64,000 nt of DNA from positions 51,438,504 to 51,502,503 of the forward strand of contig CM035808.1 in the NCBI GenBank assembly GCA_020466095.1, in the 5' to 3' direction. How positions within the stretch are numbered: position 1 is the first letter of the stretch; every line of letters begins with the position of its first letter. This document shows, piece after piece, positions 32,080 through 42,120 of the stretch. A program made the translations under genes and the position numbers. Origin of the DNA: Chlorops oryzae. Lineage: Eukaryota; Arthropoda; Insecta; Diptera; Chloropidae. A model generated the notes under the pieces. That model was not told the DNA's origin. It was given only the letters and a program-made list of their open reading frames with translations, and searched no databases.

Positions 32080-32334
32080 TTGAACATTGGATCGACTGGA
32101 CGAAAAACCGACTCCCATACATTCGAAAACCGTTCACTAAAACGTCTTTACGAATTTACTGACTTTTTCACGCAGCACAGCAAAGTCATAAGCAAAAGAA
32201 ACGTTCCAGTGGTTTTAATTGGCGACTTAGCTTTCAGACTCTCTCGGTTCATGATTAAACCTTTTTTATACAAAGCAAACCAACACGAAGTTCATAAAAT
32301 GTTCAACAATAGGCTCAGCCATATAGGACTATAG
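32080..32334 (+). pseudogene. Harbinger (HARBI1-like) transposase fragment, catalytic C-terminal side
   Basis: The frame contains GRKTDSHTFENRSLKRL and VVLIGDLAFRLSRFMIKPFL, then FNNRLS. IGDxAYxLxxxLMxPY and FNYRLSxAR are hallmark HARBI1 DDE-nuclease blocks; the Asp of IGD is a catalytic residue. The typical following RMVVE with the catalytic Glu is lost. Probably the same gene as 31264-31389, split by the right arm of the foldback. Confidence 0.7.
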
Positions 32335-32775
32335 GTCTAACTCTTCTTCTTCCTAATCCCTGCAATGTGTTAGAGCTACGCTGCTTCAACATATGCATAT
32401 AGCATGAGGAAAAGAGAAGCACGCTATGGCAGCGAAGGCTTTAGCTCTGCTGTGGTGAAATGCATTGCCACTTTTAATTTTAATTTTGGGAGATTTTCGA
32501 GTACATTACATAGAAAATATCTACCAAACTCATAAAATGCCATGAAAAGCTTGGAAAACATAAAAATAATCAAGGAAACTCAATATTAAGAAGAAATAGA
32601 AATGGTGTCCTACCCCGTCCACATAACTTTTTGATCACACTTTTTCAGCAAAAATACTAAATTCTATATACAATCAAATTCGTAGCAGTAGTCAAAAATG
32701 TGTGTCAATTTATTACAAAATGAAAACATTCGTGCTCATTAAGCAAAAGTATATCGTAATATATTTATTAAAGCT
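32335..32775. other. No gene recognised
   Basis: AT-rich spacer. Confidence 0.4.
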
Positions 32776-33078
32776 TCAATTATAACTTTTAAAGCTATAT
32801 AAAAAACCGAGCTGACGCCGTGTTTCTTTGATAATTTTCTTGCAAGTGGCATCATAGTGCCACTTTGCGTCTACCCGTATTGTTGTTGGTAGCTTTCTGG
32901 TGAATTTCTCGAATTTGTTGAATTTCCTATTCCTGCCTAAGGTTTTTGTTGGTAGCTTTTTGGTGAATATCCCCAATTTGTTGAATTTCCTATGCCTGCC
33001 TAATGGTGTATATCCCCATCGCGGCAGAGGCTTTTCGACGTCGACAGTTAGACCTACAGTCCTACATGGGCTCAGCAT
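32776..33078 (-). CDS. Small ORF with a 21-residue tandem repeat
   Basis: A 100-codon minus-strand frame contains two copies of a basic 21-residue unit (LGRHRKFNKLGIFTKKLP and LGRNRKFNKFEKFTRKLP), from a 63-bp direct DNA repeat (about 32885 and 32948). The tail KKIIKETRRQLGFL is also basic. Not recognised. It may be part of a retroelement ORF1 or chance within a repeat, but codon-level conservation between the units is mild support for coding. Confidence 0.3.
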   Translation of the reverse strand: MLSPCRTVGLTVDVEKPLPRWGYTPLGRHRKFNKLGIFTKKLPTKTLGRNRKFNKFEKFTRKLPTTIRVDAKWHYDATCKKIIKETRRQLGFLYSFKSYN

Positions 33079-33784
33079 GCCTTTGAGCAGCTAAATGCAC
33101 GCTTTAAACAAGCAAGGGTGTTATAGTCAGGCGAGCCTGACAATAGAATACCCGACACAGACACACATGTTCAAATAATTTTTAATATCAAGATGTGTTT
33201 AAGGCCATAAAGGGCCCCATATACAGATTTGTGTTAAATTTCTTTATGAAAACGGCCCGTTTGACACGCCCACTCTTCCAATTTTTGCTTAATTATAATC
33301 GGAGGCTTAAATATAGACTCAAATTCTAAGGTTCATTAAAATATTTCGAAAAAGTCCAACTATGAGGCAGTTTTGGGATTTGTGTAGCAGACCCTAGTGC
33401 AGGCACGGCAGAACGGCGTTTACATGGGGTAGTTGTACCCACTCGAGATTTTCCGAGTGGGTATTTTACCCACTCGGAATTTTCCAAGTGGCTATTTTAC
33501 TCAGTAAAAATTTCACGAAATTTTTGGAATGCCAGTTTTGACAAAAAATTTTTTTCCAATTTTTTCATTTTGAGTTAATATGCAATGTTTCCGTAGAGCC
33601 TGTATCTTTGCGTTAATAAAGAATGAAAAGCATTAAACGACATAAGCCAAAACTACCAAACGGAAGTATTTGGAAAATACTTGGCCGCGAAAATTTAATA
33701 CGTAAAAATTTTACCCTAATAATTGTCTTTTTAAATAAAATGTTATTCTATTATTTCGGAGGCATTTACTGCATGTATGATATG

Positions 33785-34530
33785 TTGTACATTCCAAGTC
33801 GGAAGTTAATACGTTTGGCGGTTCAAAAGTTATAAGTATTTTTTTCATTTTTGGAGGTAGGAGTGGGCGGATCACGCCCATATTTTGCAGTAATATCCCA
33901 ATGAGTGAAAGGTATGTACGTTCCAAGTCCGAAGTGAATATGTTCAGTAGTTCAGGAGTTATTAGCATATTTCATTTGTGGGGGAAGCAGTGGGCGGATC
34001 ACGCCCATATTTTTCAATAACATCCCAATGGGTCCAAGGTATATATGTTCCAAGTTTGAAGTGAATATGTTAAGTGGTTCAGAAGTTATGAGCATTTTTC
34101 TATATGCGACGGCGCGCCTTTCCAAGAATGCGGAATGTATTCTATGTATGTACGCATGTACAATATTGCATCAGCTTTTCTTTCTAAATGCTTTGCGGTA
34201 GCATTTGTTTACATACATATATAAAAATGCTCGTAACTTCTGAACCACTGAACACATTCACTTCAAACTTGGATCATATATACCTTGGACCCATTGGGAT
34301 GTTATTGAAAAATATGGGCGTGATCCGCCCACTGCTTCCCCCACAAATAAAATATGCTAATAACTCCTGAACTACTGAACATATTCACTTCGGACTTGGA
34401 ACGTACATACCTATCACTCATTGGGATATTACTGCAAAATATGGGCGTGATCCGCCCACTCCTACCTCCACAAATGGAAAAATACTTATAACTTCTGAAC
34501 CACAAAACTTCGGACTTGGAATGTTGTATG
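33785..34530. repeat. Inverted duplication with 310-330-bp arms
   Basis: 33785-34108 reappears inverted at 34220-34530: GTGGGCGGATCACGCCCATA versus TATGGGCGTGATCCGCCCAC (twice each), with a ~110-bp centre. It looks like two inverted pieces of the 'sequence typical of hairpin-ended repeats'. Confidence 0.85.
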
Positions 34531-34956
34531 TGTGTACATATAGATGTAGGTACATATGTACATATCGTTAGCTTCGGATAGAAAGGGCGTATCATTTGTT
34601 TTTTCAAAAATAAGATTTTTAATTTTACTAGTGGTCCACTCTGAAATGCACCCCCAAAAAAATATAAAACCAAGCCTAAAACACAATTTTTTGTATTTTT
34701 AAATTGCCATTATGCTTAAAAAAAAATTTTTAAACACATATGTTGCTTTTGAGTTTTATGGAGTGTTTTCCTAATTTTTTTTACATGAAGTGCGTTAATT
34801 TTTGTTATTAAATGTATAATATGAAATAATATTTTTAGTATATTTTATTGTACTTGACTTTGTAACGAAATCATGGGAATGTTGATTTCGTGGGAGCTTT
34901 GTATACTACTCCAACGCAGCAATACACCACCCTTCCCCCTTCGAACTACTACCCAC

Positions 34957-35313
34957 TAGAGGTGGAAAACAATCAATGTTAACATAATGGTAAAATTAAT
35001 AAATAAATGGTAAAAATAAATTCCATTAAATTAAATTCTAACAAGCTTAGTAGTTGATGAAAAACAATAGATTGTCGTAGACACCATCAATAGGGTAAAA
35101 CATTTAAAAACATCGTCGATGTATCCCACAATCGTGCACTATTGATGGTTTCTGATAACTAACAATTTTTTTCCATCAACTAAGGTTGTTAGAATTAAAT
35201 CAAACTTAATCTATTTTGCATTTTTAACTTTCTTTTCATTATTATTTATTTTAACTTAAAAACATCGATACTATCGATGTATCGATGTTAACATCGATTT
35301 TTTCCCACCTCTA
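34957..35313. mobile_element. hAT MITE nested in element E
   Basis: TAGAGGTGGAAAACAATC and GATTTTTTCCCACCTCTA ends, flanked by CTACCCAC (34949-34956, 35314-35321). Internally palindromic (TCTAACAAGCTTAG / CTAAGGTTGTTAGA) with ATCGATG words near the right end. Confidence 0.9.
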
Positions 35314-36224
35314 CTACCCACTCGGGAAAAATCTGTTCTGCCGTGCCTGCCCTAGTGCTGGAGGTTCACTTAATAATGGACCGATCAAGGAAGTTTTTTG
35401 GAAGGATATTTATGGCTACAAAGGAAGCATAAGTGCCAAATTGCGTTCAAGTCCCATTTGAATTTCATATACCGACTTTTGTTTAATTTCTTTATGAAAA
35501 CTGTCCTTTTGCCACGCCCACTTTTCCAATTTTTTTCTCTAATCGGATGCCTTAATATAGGCTAAAATTCTAAGTTTCAGTGGAATATCTCAAAAAATCA
35601 GTATTTGGGGCAGTTTTGAGATTTTTGTGACAGACCCTAGTACTGGAGGTACCCTTCAAAGAAATTTTTGGAGAGGATGTTTATTGCTACAAAGGAAGCA
35701 TAACTGCCAAATTTCGTTGAATTCCCATTTGAATTTCGGGTGTAGGAAGCCATTTTCGAAAAACGGCCTTCGGCCACGCCCACTTTTCCAATGTTTTGAA
35801 ATTGAATAACTTGACTTCAAATATGTTCAACTATCAAATTTCATCAAAATATCTTGAAAAACTTCGATTTAAGAGCAGTTTTTGTGATTTTCGTAATAGA
35901 CCCTAGTACTGGAAGTACCCCTAACAATGGTCCGATCGGGTCCATTCTCGAACTTCTTCTTACTCATATCCCCGTGAGCACGCATACCAAATTTTGTCAA
36001 GATAGCTCAACTTTTTCGATAAGATAACTGTATACAGACAGACGGACATACAGACAGCCGGACGGACATGTCTAAATCGAATCTCCTGGTGACGCTGATC
36101 ATTTCTCGACTGGTTCTGGATATTACATACAAGCAAACAAGCGCAATATACCCTCGACACAGAGTGTGTCGAGTATAAAAATTTGTAACAGGTCTCAATC
36201 TAGCTCCAAAGGACTGCAACGTCG

Positions 36225-36560
36225 CACAGTGTCACGTCTGCAATCATTTTTTGGAAAAAATAGAGGGACTTATCGTATGGTAATGAAATTTGGCAGCAGT
36301 ATAGGCCTAATTAAGAGATTTTGAAAAAATCGTGGAATTCCCCACACTGCCACTCCCACCACCCATATAGCGAAAAATCTTAGCTTCCATAATTTTTATC
36401 CTAGAGAGTTAAAATTCGGTACATAGATTGACGGACACACAAAAAAGAAAAAAATGAAAAAAAAAATAATGCCAGGCCTAAATTTTAAAAAACGACCCTT
36501 CAAAGTTTGAAGATTTATAGTATATTTACCCTTATAAAAAATTTCGAAGGAAATAAAATT
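36225..36560 (+). mobile_element. Transib-like MITE, one-ended fragment
   Basis: Begins CACAGTG after CGTCG. The following 180 bp align by eye with the reverse complement of 41310-41502 (GAAATTTGGCA, CTAATTAAGA, CCCACCACCCA in order). The other end is not found before retrotransposon 2. Confidence 0.7.
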
Positions 36561-37987
36561 TTTTAGGTATTTTGTGCGGATTTGTAAACATAAAACATAT
36601 ATTAGATGCTGTTTGGAATACTTATTCCCCGAGATAAGGGGCTGCAGTAGTAAAATTCTAGTAAGCTGTATTTACCGTCCCAATCGCTACACTGATATCT
36701 CTCTTTTGTTTAAAATTCTAGAATCTATTACACCCGAATACTCTCACATTATATTATATTAGCTGGAGATTTCAACAGTGACTTTGTGACTCTTCGCTTG
36801 TAATCCAAATGGATGCACTTGGCCTATACCCTGTAAACAGTTCTACGCCTACACATTTTAGTTCAACATGCAGTACTCTCCTGGATTTTTTTTTATCCAA
36901 AATCCAGAAAATGTTCTTCATTACGACCAATTAGCTGCAGCACATTACTCCAAGCACGATCTCATATATCTGACCTATAATTTTAAAACATCCACTCAAT
37001 TTATTCAAGAAACTATCGTTTACCGGGACTTCAAAAATATAAATTACTCATATCTTAACAGAGAGATTGATGAGGTTGAATGGAGTCTCCTTTATAATTT
37101 CGTATCAATAGATGAACAAGCTACTTTCTTGGAAAATTGCATTAATGAACTTTATTCCAACTCTGTCTCTATTAAATCTCTTAAAACTCAGCCCTCTATC
37201 CAAGCTTGGTTTAATAGTAAAATAAGAGATATCATTAACCAGCGTGACACAGCCTACAAACGCTGGAAGAGATATCGAACTAATGAACTCCTTTCGCACT
37301 TTAAAACTCTACGTCGTAAAGTCGTGACTGAAGTCAAAAGAGCTAAATCTAATTTCTTTGAAGTGAAGTTTAATTCTGCCACTAGTTCAAAACACATTTG
37401 GACTGTCGTTAAAAATTTTGGAATTAACGGTACTTCGAATAAAAATGTGAACCCTCATCTTCTTGATTTAAATAAAATAAACGAAGAGTTTGCTTTTCTG
37501 AATGCCCCTACATCTCCTTCCCCTTTAGTTTATGATGATTATCCCGGAAGCCGTTCCTGTCGCACTTTCTCCTTCTCATGTGTGGATCAATAACCTGTCT
37601 TCAATAGTGTACTGGCTGTAAAATCGAATGCTGTTGGCTTGGATAATGTGCATCCCAGATTCGTTACAATAATATTGCCAAAAATACTTCCGTACATTAT
37701 GTTTTTATTTAATAACATTTTAACTAGATCTGTGTTTCCTTCCAACTGGAAGCGCGCTAAAATAATCCCCATACCTAAGCCGAATAGCGAATTTCGCCCA
37801 ATCTCCATATTACCATTCTTTGCGAAAGCGCTTGAAAAAAAATCTTCACACAGATAACGGACTACTTAACTGCGAATAACTTAATTAACAACAAGCAGTC
37901 TGGATTCCGAAGTGGCTATAGCTGCAGTTGTGCAACGTTGTTGAAGATCTTCGTGATTCAAACAACATAAGTCTTATTACACTCTTA

Positions 37988-39514
37988 TATGCCATTCAGA
38001 CGACATCGAAATCCCGGGATTTCGGCACTTTAGAGGATTTCAGTCGATATCCAGTCGAAATCCAGGGGATTTCCCATACAAATAAATGTCAAACGAAATC
38101 CGCTCAGAAATTGGATTTCAACGAAATCCTAATATGCCATTCAGACGACATCGAAATCCCGGGATTTCGGCACTTTAGAGGATTTCAGTCGATATTCAGT
38201 CGAAATCCAGGGCATTTCCCATACAAATAAATGTCAAACGAAATCCGCTCAGAAATTGGATTTCAACGAAATCCTAAGGGAAATCCGGAACAAACTGAAT
38301 GCAGCTCTGTGTTTTTCGATAATTATCGATGAAACGCTGCAACACTAATGTCAAATTTTGAAAAAACCAAAGTAAACGAACAGGGAATGTTGCCAGACGC
38401 AAACAAAAAATTCGCTTCAAACTAAAAAAAAATCCCTACAATTCTTTACGATTTTCCGTACCACAAAAATCGTTATGTTTTTTTTAAATAATATGCCTCT
38501 TGCCTACAAAAATGTATGAGTGGCCATGAATATGGTAGGCTAATATATTTGAGAATCTTTTAGGGTAGTCTGGAACTCCGACAAAAGACATTTGAAATTT
38601 AGTTTTTTTTTTCAAAAATAAAAAGTTTCTTTCAAAAATAAATTTTTTTTTTTTGTTGTTGTTCAAGTAAAAATGATTTCATTAAAAATATTAATAGGTC
38701 TGATCTTGTAGCGGTAAATAAAATAGTTTTCAATATATTCAAAAAGGCCTACAGTAGTTTCGATATATAAGAAACTCACCAAGGGGCACCAAGTCTATTT
38801 ATATTAAGCTCTGTTTGTATATAAGAAACTCGTATATAAGAATAACCCCCCTTTAAGAAACTGCTTACCAAAACCAAAAACTCTTTTTGTATAGAAAAAA
38901 TTTTTATATAAGAAACTTGGTTTTTATCAAAAATTTAACACCCCTATTTTCAAATATCGGTAGTTTATATAAGAGAAAATTTTATTATAAACGGTTTTTT
39001 TTTATAAGAAAGAATTTTCTTATAAACGGGTTCTAATATGTAAAAGAAAAAATCGGATATAAAAATGAAATTTCTTGGCAAAATCAACTTTCTTTTATAG
39101 CGAAACTACTGTATACAAATACAATTTCAATTTTCAAATTTGTAGAATATCGACGCTTAACGATAGCTTCTAACGAACTTTTTCATATAAACACAGGTTG
39201 GCATAGTTTTTATTTTGTCTTTTTATTTATTTTTTTTATAATTCCTATACTTTTTTTAATTTTTATAACTCCGTTCATTTGCCGATTTTAAGAAATCTGT
39301 CCTTTTGTCCCTACAAGTTATTTTTTGTTACAAAATCCCTAAATATGTTTAAGGAAATTTCCATACAATTGGCAGCACTGCAAACAGATGATTGGCTGTC
39401 AAACCAAATCCTCTCAATCGCGATATTGTCGTGTGAACGCTTGGATTTCGATGTGGATTTCATGAAATCCAAGTGCCTAAATCCTGGGATTTCGATGCTC
39501 GTCTGAATGGCATA
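37988..39514. mobile_element. Harbinger-type element in the RT gene (TTA duplication)
   Basis: TATGCCATTCAGACGA and TCGTCTGAATGGCATA ends, flanked by TTA (37985-37987, 39515-39517). Removal restores ITLLDHSKAFD in the RT frame. The first 145 bp, including the end, are duplicated in tandem (second copy from 38133). No transposase; contains a pogo-type MITE. Confidence 0.85.
38752..39111. mobile_element. pogo-type MITE
   Basis: CAGTAGTTTCGATATATAAG and its mirror ending CGAAACTACTG, flanked by TA. Interior repeats the ATATAAGAAAC word many times on both strands. Confidence 0.8.
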
Positions 39515-40073
39515 TTAGATCACAGCAAGGCATTCGATGCCGTGAACCATGGTAATTTGTGTAGGAAACTTTTCAACATTTATGATTTTTCGACCTCCTC
39601 AACGAATCTTATTAGATCCTACTTGGTGTCGCGAACTCAACAAGTATGTTTGGGTGACTTTACCTCCACTGCTTTGCCTGTTAAAAGAGGTGTACCTCAA
39701 GGGTCGATCTTGGGACCCCTTCTTTTTAACATTTACATTAATGATCTTCCACATAATCTTCGTTTCTGAAAAGTTCACATACATGCTGACGATATACAGC
39801 TTTATATAAGCAGCAATCTAAGCTCGCTTCCCATCTGTGCGAATAAACTAAATTATGACCTTAACATTATTCATTCATGGGCAACTCAGAACAGCTTAAG
39901 CATTAATCCTTCCAAATCAAAATGCCTGATTATTAGTGAGAAGCGCATTGACGTTGATTTTTTGCCTCCAATTAAACTTAATCAGAAAATAATTTACTTT
40001 GTTGAGACTGCCAAAAATCTCGGTCTGACTTTTAACCGCTCACTAACCTGGAATAACCACATAGCTAACGTCG

Positions 40074-41502
40074 CACAGTGCTTCGTTCCATAGACAAAAA
40101 TCAAAAAAAAAATTGTTTTAATATATTGATGAAATATATATTTTCGGAAAGATAATAAAACAACTAATAGAATTATAGAAAAATATTAATGGTTTGACTC
40201 TTTATATCACCACTAGAGGGCGCTCAACTAAGACGATTTTAAGCAAAACTGCTTTAACAAAATAATTCGCTCAAGTCGATTCACTAAAAATAATGTCAAA
40301 AATTTATTTTTTCGTGAAATTACTTCAAACTTAATTTTTTGACTTCTTCAATATATAAGTAATAAATAAAAAATAAATTTTAAGGCAAAGGGGCTTAATG
40401 TCATTTTGGTTTTTTGCTTTGAAAAACACAAATTTTTGGTTGGTTATTCAAAAATTACAAAACTTTAATGGAGTAAAAAAAAAAAATACGGAAAAACGGG
40501 TATTTTTTTATTCCTATTTTTAATACCTTATATATTCTTCTAATAAGATATGAAAAAATCAGACTTCTATCGAACCAACAATTGAGAAAAAAATCATTTT
40601 TCCCATAAGCGTTTTTCTTGATTTATGAAACACTTGTTTCAAGCTGTTTCGCAAGAAATTGCCACAAATACATTTTTTCCTTAATAGACTTAAGGTTTGT
40701 TGTTTTAACTTTTCAAATATATGAGAAGTACATTAAAAATATGCTTTTAGGCAAAGGAGCTTAATATCATTTTGCTTTTCTGCTTGAAAAAAGCACAAAT
40801 TTTTTTTTCATAGTAAAAAATATCGAAACTTTAATGGAGTAAAAAAAGGAAATACGGAAAAACGGGTATTTTTTTATTCCTATTTTTAGTACCTTATATA
40901 TTCCTCTAATAAGTTATGAAAAAATCAGACTTTTATCGAACCAACAAATAAAGAAAAAGTTAGATTTTTAAAAAAGTATATTTTCATGATTTATACTAAA
41001 GTTTTCTTCGTAAATAAACATTATTAAATGCAGCCAAAAAGTATGCTTTTCAATATTTATGAAATGTGCATGCATTTATAAGTCTTTACTTCGTTGTTTT
41101 TCGTTGCAATTTTAGAAAAATGTGGCTGATTATTGAGTCTTAAGTCCTTGCTTTATTTCTCTCGTTTTTTTAACAGAACTGTCTGCGAAAAGACTTAAGA
41201 CGCGAACGTGAAAACAGTAATAAAAATCTTGCGAAATTAATGGAAGAAATATTATTTTTTGATAAGATCGCATATGTATATACTCTTTCCCCAATTTTTA
41301 AGAAATTTTTGGCAAAATATCCATTTTTATAGCCAAAAATAACTTTGGGTGGTATGGGCGCTGGGTGGTGGGTGGGGTCAATTTTGATGAAACTTAGAAA
41401 TTTTCTTAATTAAGCCATATTAGGGACTTGTGCCAAATTTCAATGCCCTACGACACTTCTTTCTATTTTTGTCCATCGAATGTATGGGATCGAAGCACTG
41501 TG
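40074..41502. mobile_element. Transib-like MITE with RSS-like ends
   Basis: Both ends begin CACAGTGCTTCG and are flanked by the 5-bp CGTCG (40069-40073, 41503-41507). Removing the insert restores the RT C-terminal frame. A nonamer-like ACAAAAATC lies 13 bp inside the left heptamer (40094-40102). ACAAAAATA lies exactly 23 bp inside the right one (41464-41472 inverted). A 215-bp direct repeat (about 40380 and 40746, ~366 bp apart) lies inside. No transposase gene. Confidence 0.8.
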
Positions 41503-42120
41503 CGTCGTAGGAAAAGTTTATAGCATGCTTCGCTTGCTTTAGGTGTCACAACAATATACGCCAATCAAAATTAGGTTTATATTAGCTAAGGCAATATTAC
41601 TCCCAAGCCTTCTGTATGGCTGTGAAATATTTGCTAATTGCGATCATGTAAGTAAAAGAAAACTAAACGTGCTATTTAATAACATTACACGTTATATTTT
41701 CAAGCTTCGGCGTTTCGACCACATATTGCACCTTAGCCATCGTATCTATGGTATGTCCTTTGAAAACCTTCTTAGACTACACTTGTTAATCCTCTTGAAA
41801 AATATCATTAATGATAAAAGTCCTGCATATTTGTACGCTAAACTAAGATTTACTTTGTCCAATAGGGACAACAAATTAGTACCTATTAGGCATTTTTCAT
41901 TAACCTCTGATCGTCAATTTTTCATTTTTGCGATTTGCCTTTGGAACACTCTGCCCTCAAACCTACAGTTTATAAGCAACGTCAGTTAATTCAAAAAATA
42001 TGCGACAATCTATCTTAACAATCAATTTGAATATTAATACTCCATATCAAATGAATTTCATTGTCGTCAAGTGAAGTCGTGTTTTTAAATCGCTCTCAAT
42101 AAAAATTGATGTAAACTCGA

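Larger units (their letters stand above)
33400..35349. mobile_element. hAT-type element E
   Basis: CAGGCACGGCAGAAC and GTTCTGCCGTGCCTG are perfect 15-bp ends, flanked by CCCTAGTG (33392-33399, 35350-35357). Removing it rejoins the 'gaccctagtgctggagg' unit of the host repeat. Subterminal ACCCACTCG words repeat at both ends. No transposase. Confidence 0.9.
33116..36176 (+). mobile_element. Unclassified hairpin-ended repeat, long copy
   Basis: Left end has TCAGGCGAGCCTGA hairpin and AATACCCGACAC; right end has (CAGA)-like tract, CTGGTGACGCTGATC and the terminal hairpin TATACCCTCGACAC...GTGTCGAGTATA. Internal 'gaccctagtactggaggtaccc' units repeat at about 33390, 35350, 35634 and 35903. Interrupted by 33400-35349. 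No ORF; mechanism unknown. Confidence 0.65.
36574..41989 (+). pseudogene. ORF2 of non-LTR element 2 (CR1/Jockey-like), broken
   Basis: Read in pieces: endonuclease part with SCIYRPNRYTD and LAGDFNSD (36574-36800); linker domain (36868-37590); RT start with PIPKPNSEFRPISILP and KQSGFRSGYSC (37640-37985); RT core with DHSKAFDAVNHGNLCRKL, GVPQGSILGPLLFNIYINDL and HADD in place of YADD (39518-40070); C-terminal domain (41543-41989). It carries frameshifts, an in-frame TGA just before the active site, and two transposon insertions (37988-39514 and 40074-41502), each removed cleanly by its target duplication. 5'-truncated. Dead copy. Confidence 0.85.

Noticed and set aside
40074..41502. Interpretation as a true antigen-receptor type recombination signal pair
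   Set aside because: No RAG-like gene in the window; the flanking duplication shows transposition, so RSS likeness is best read as Transib ancestry.
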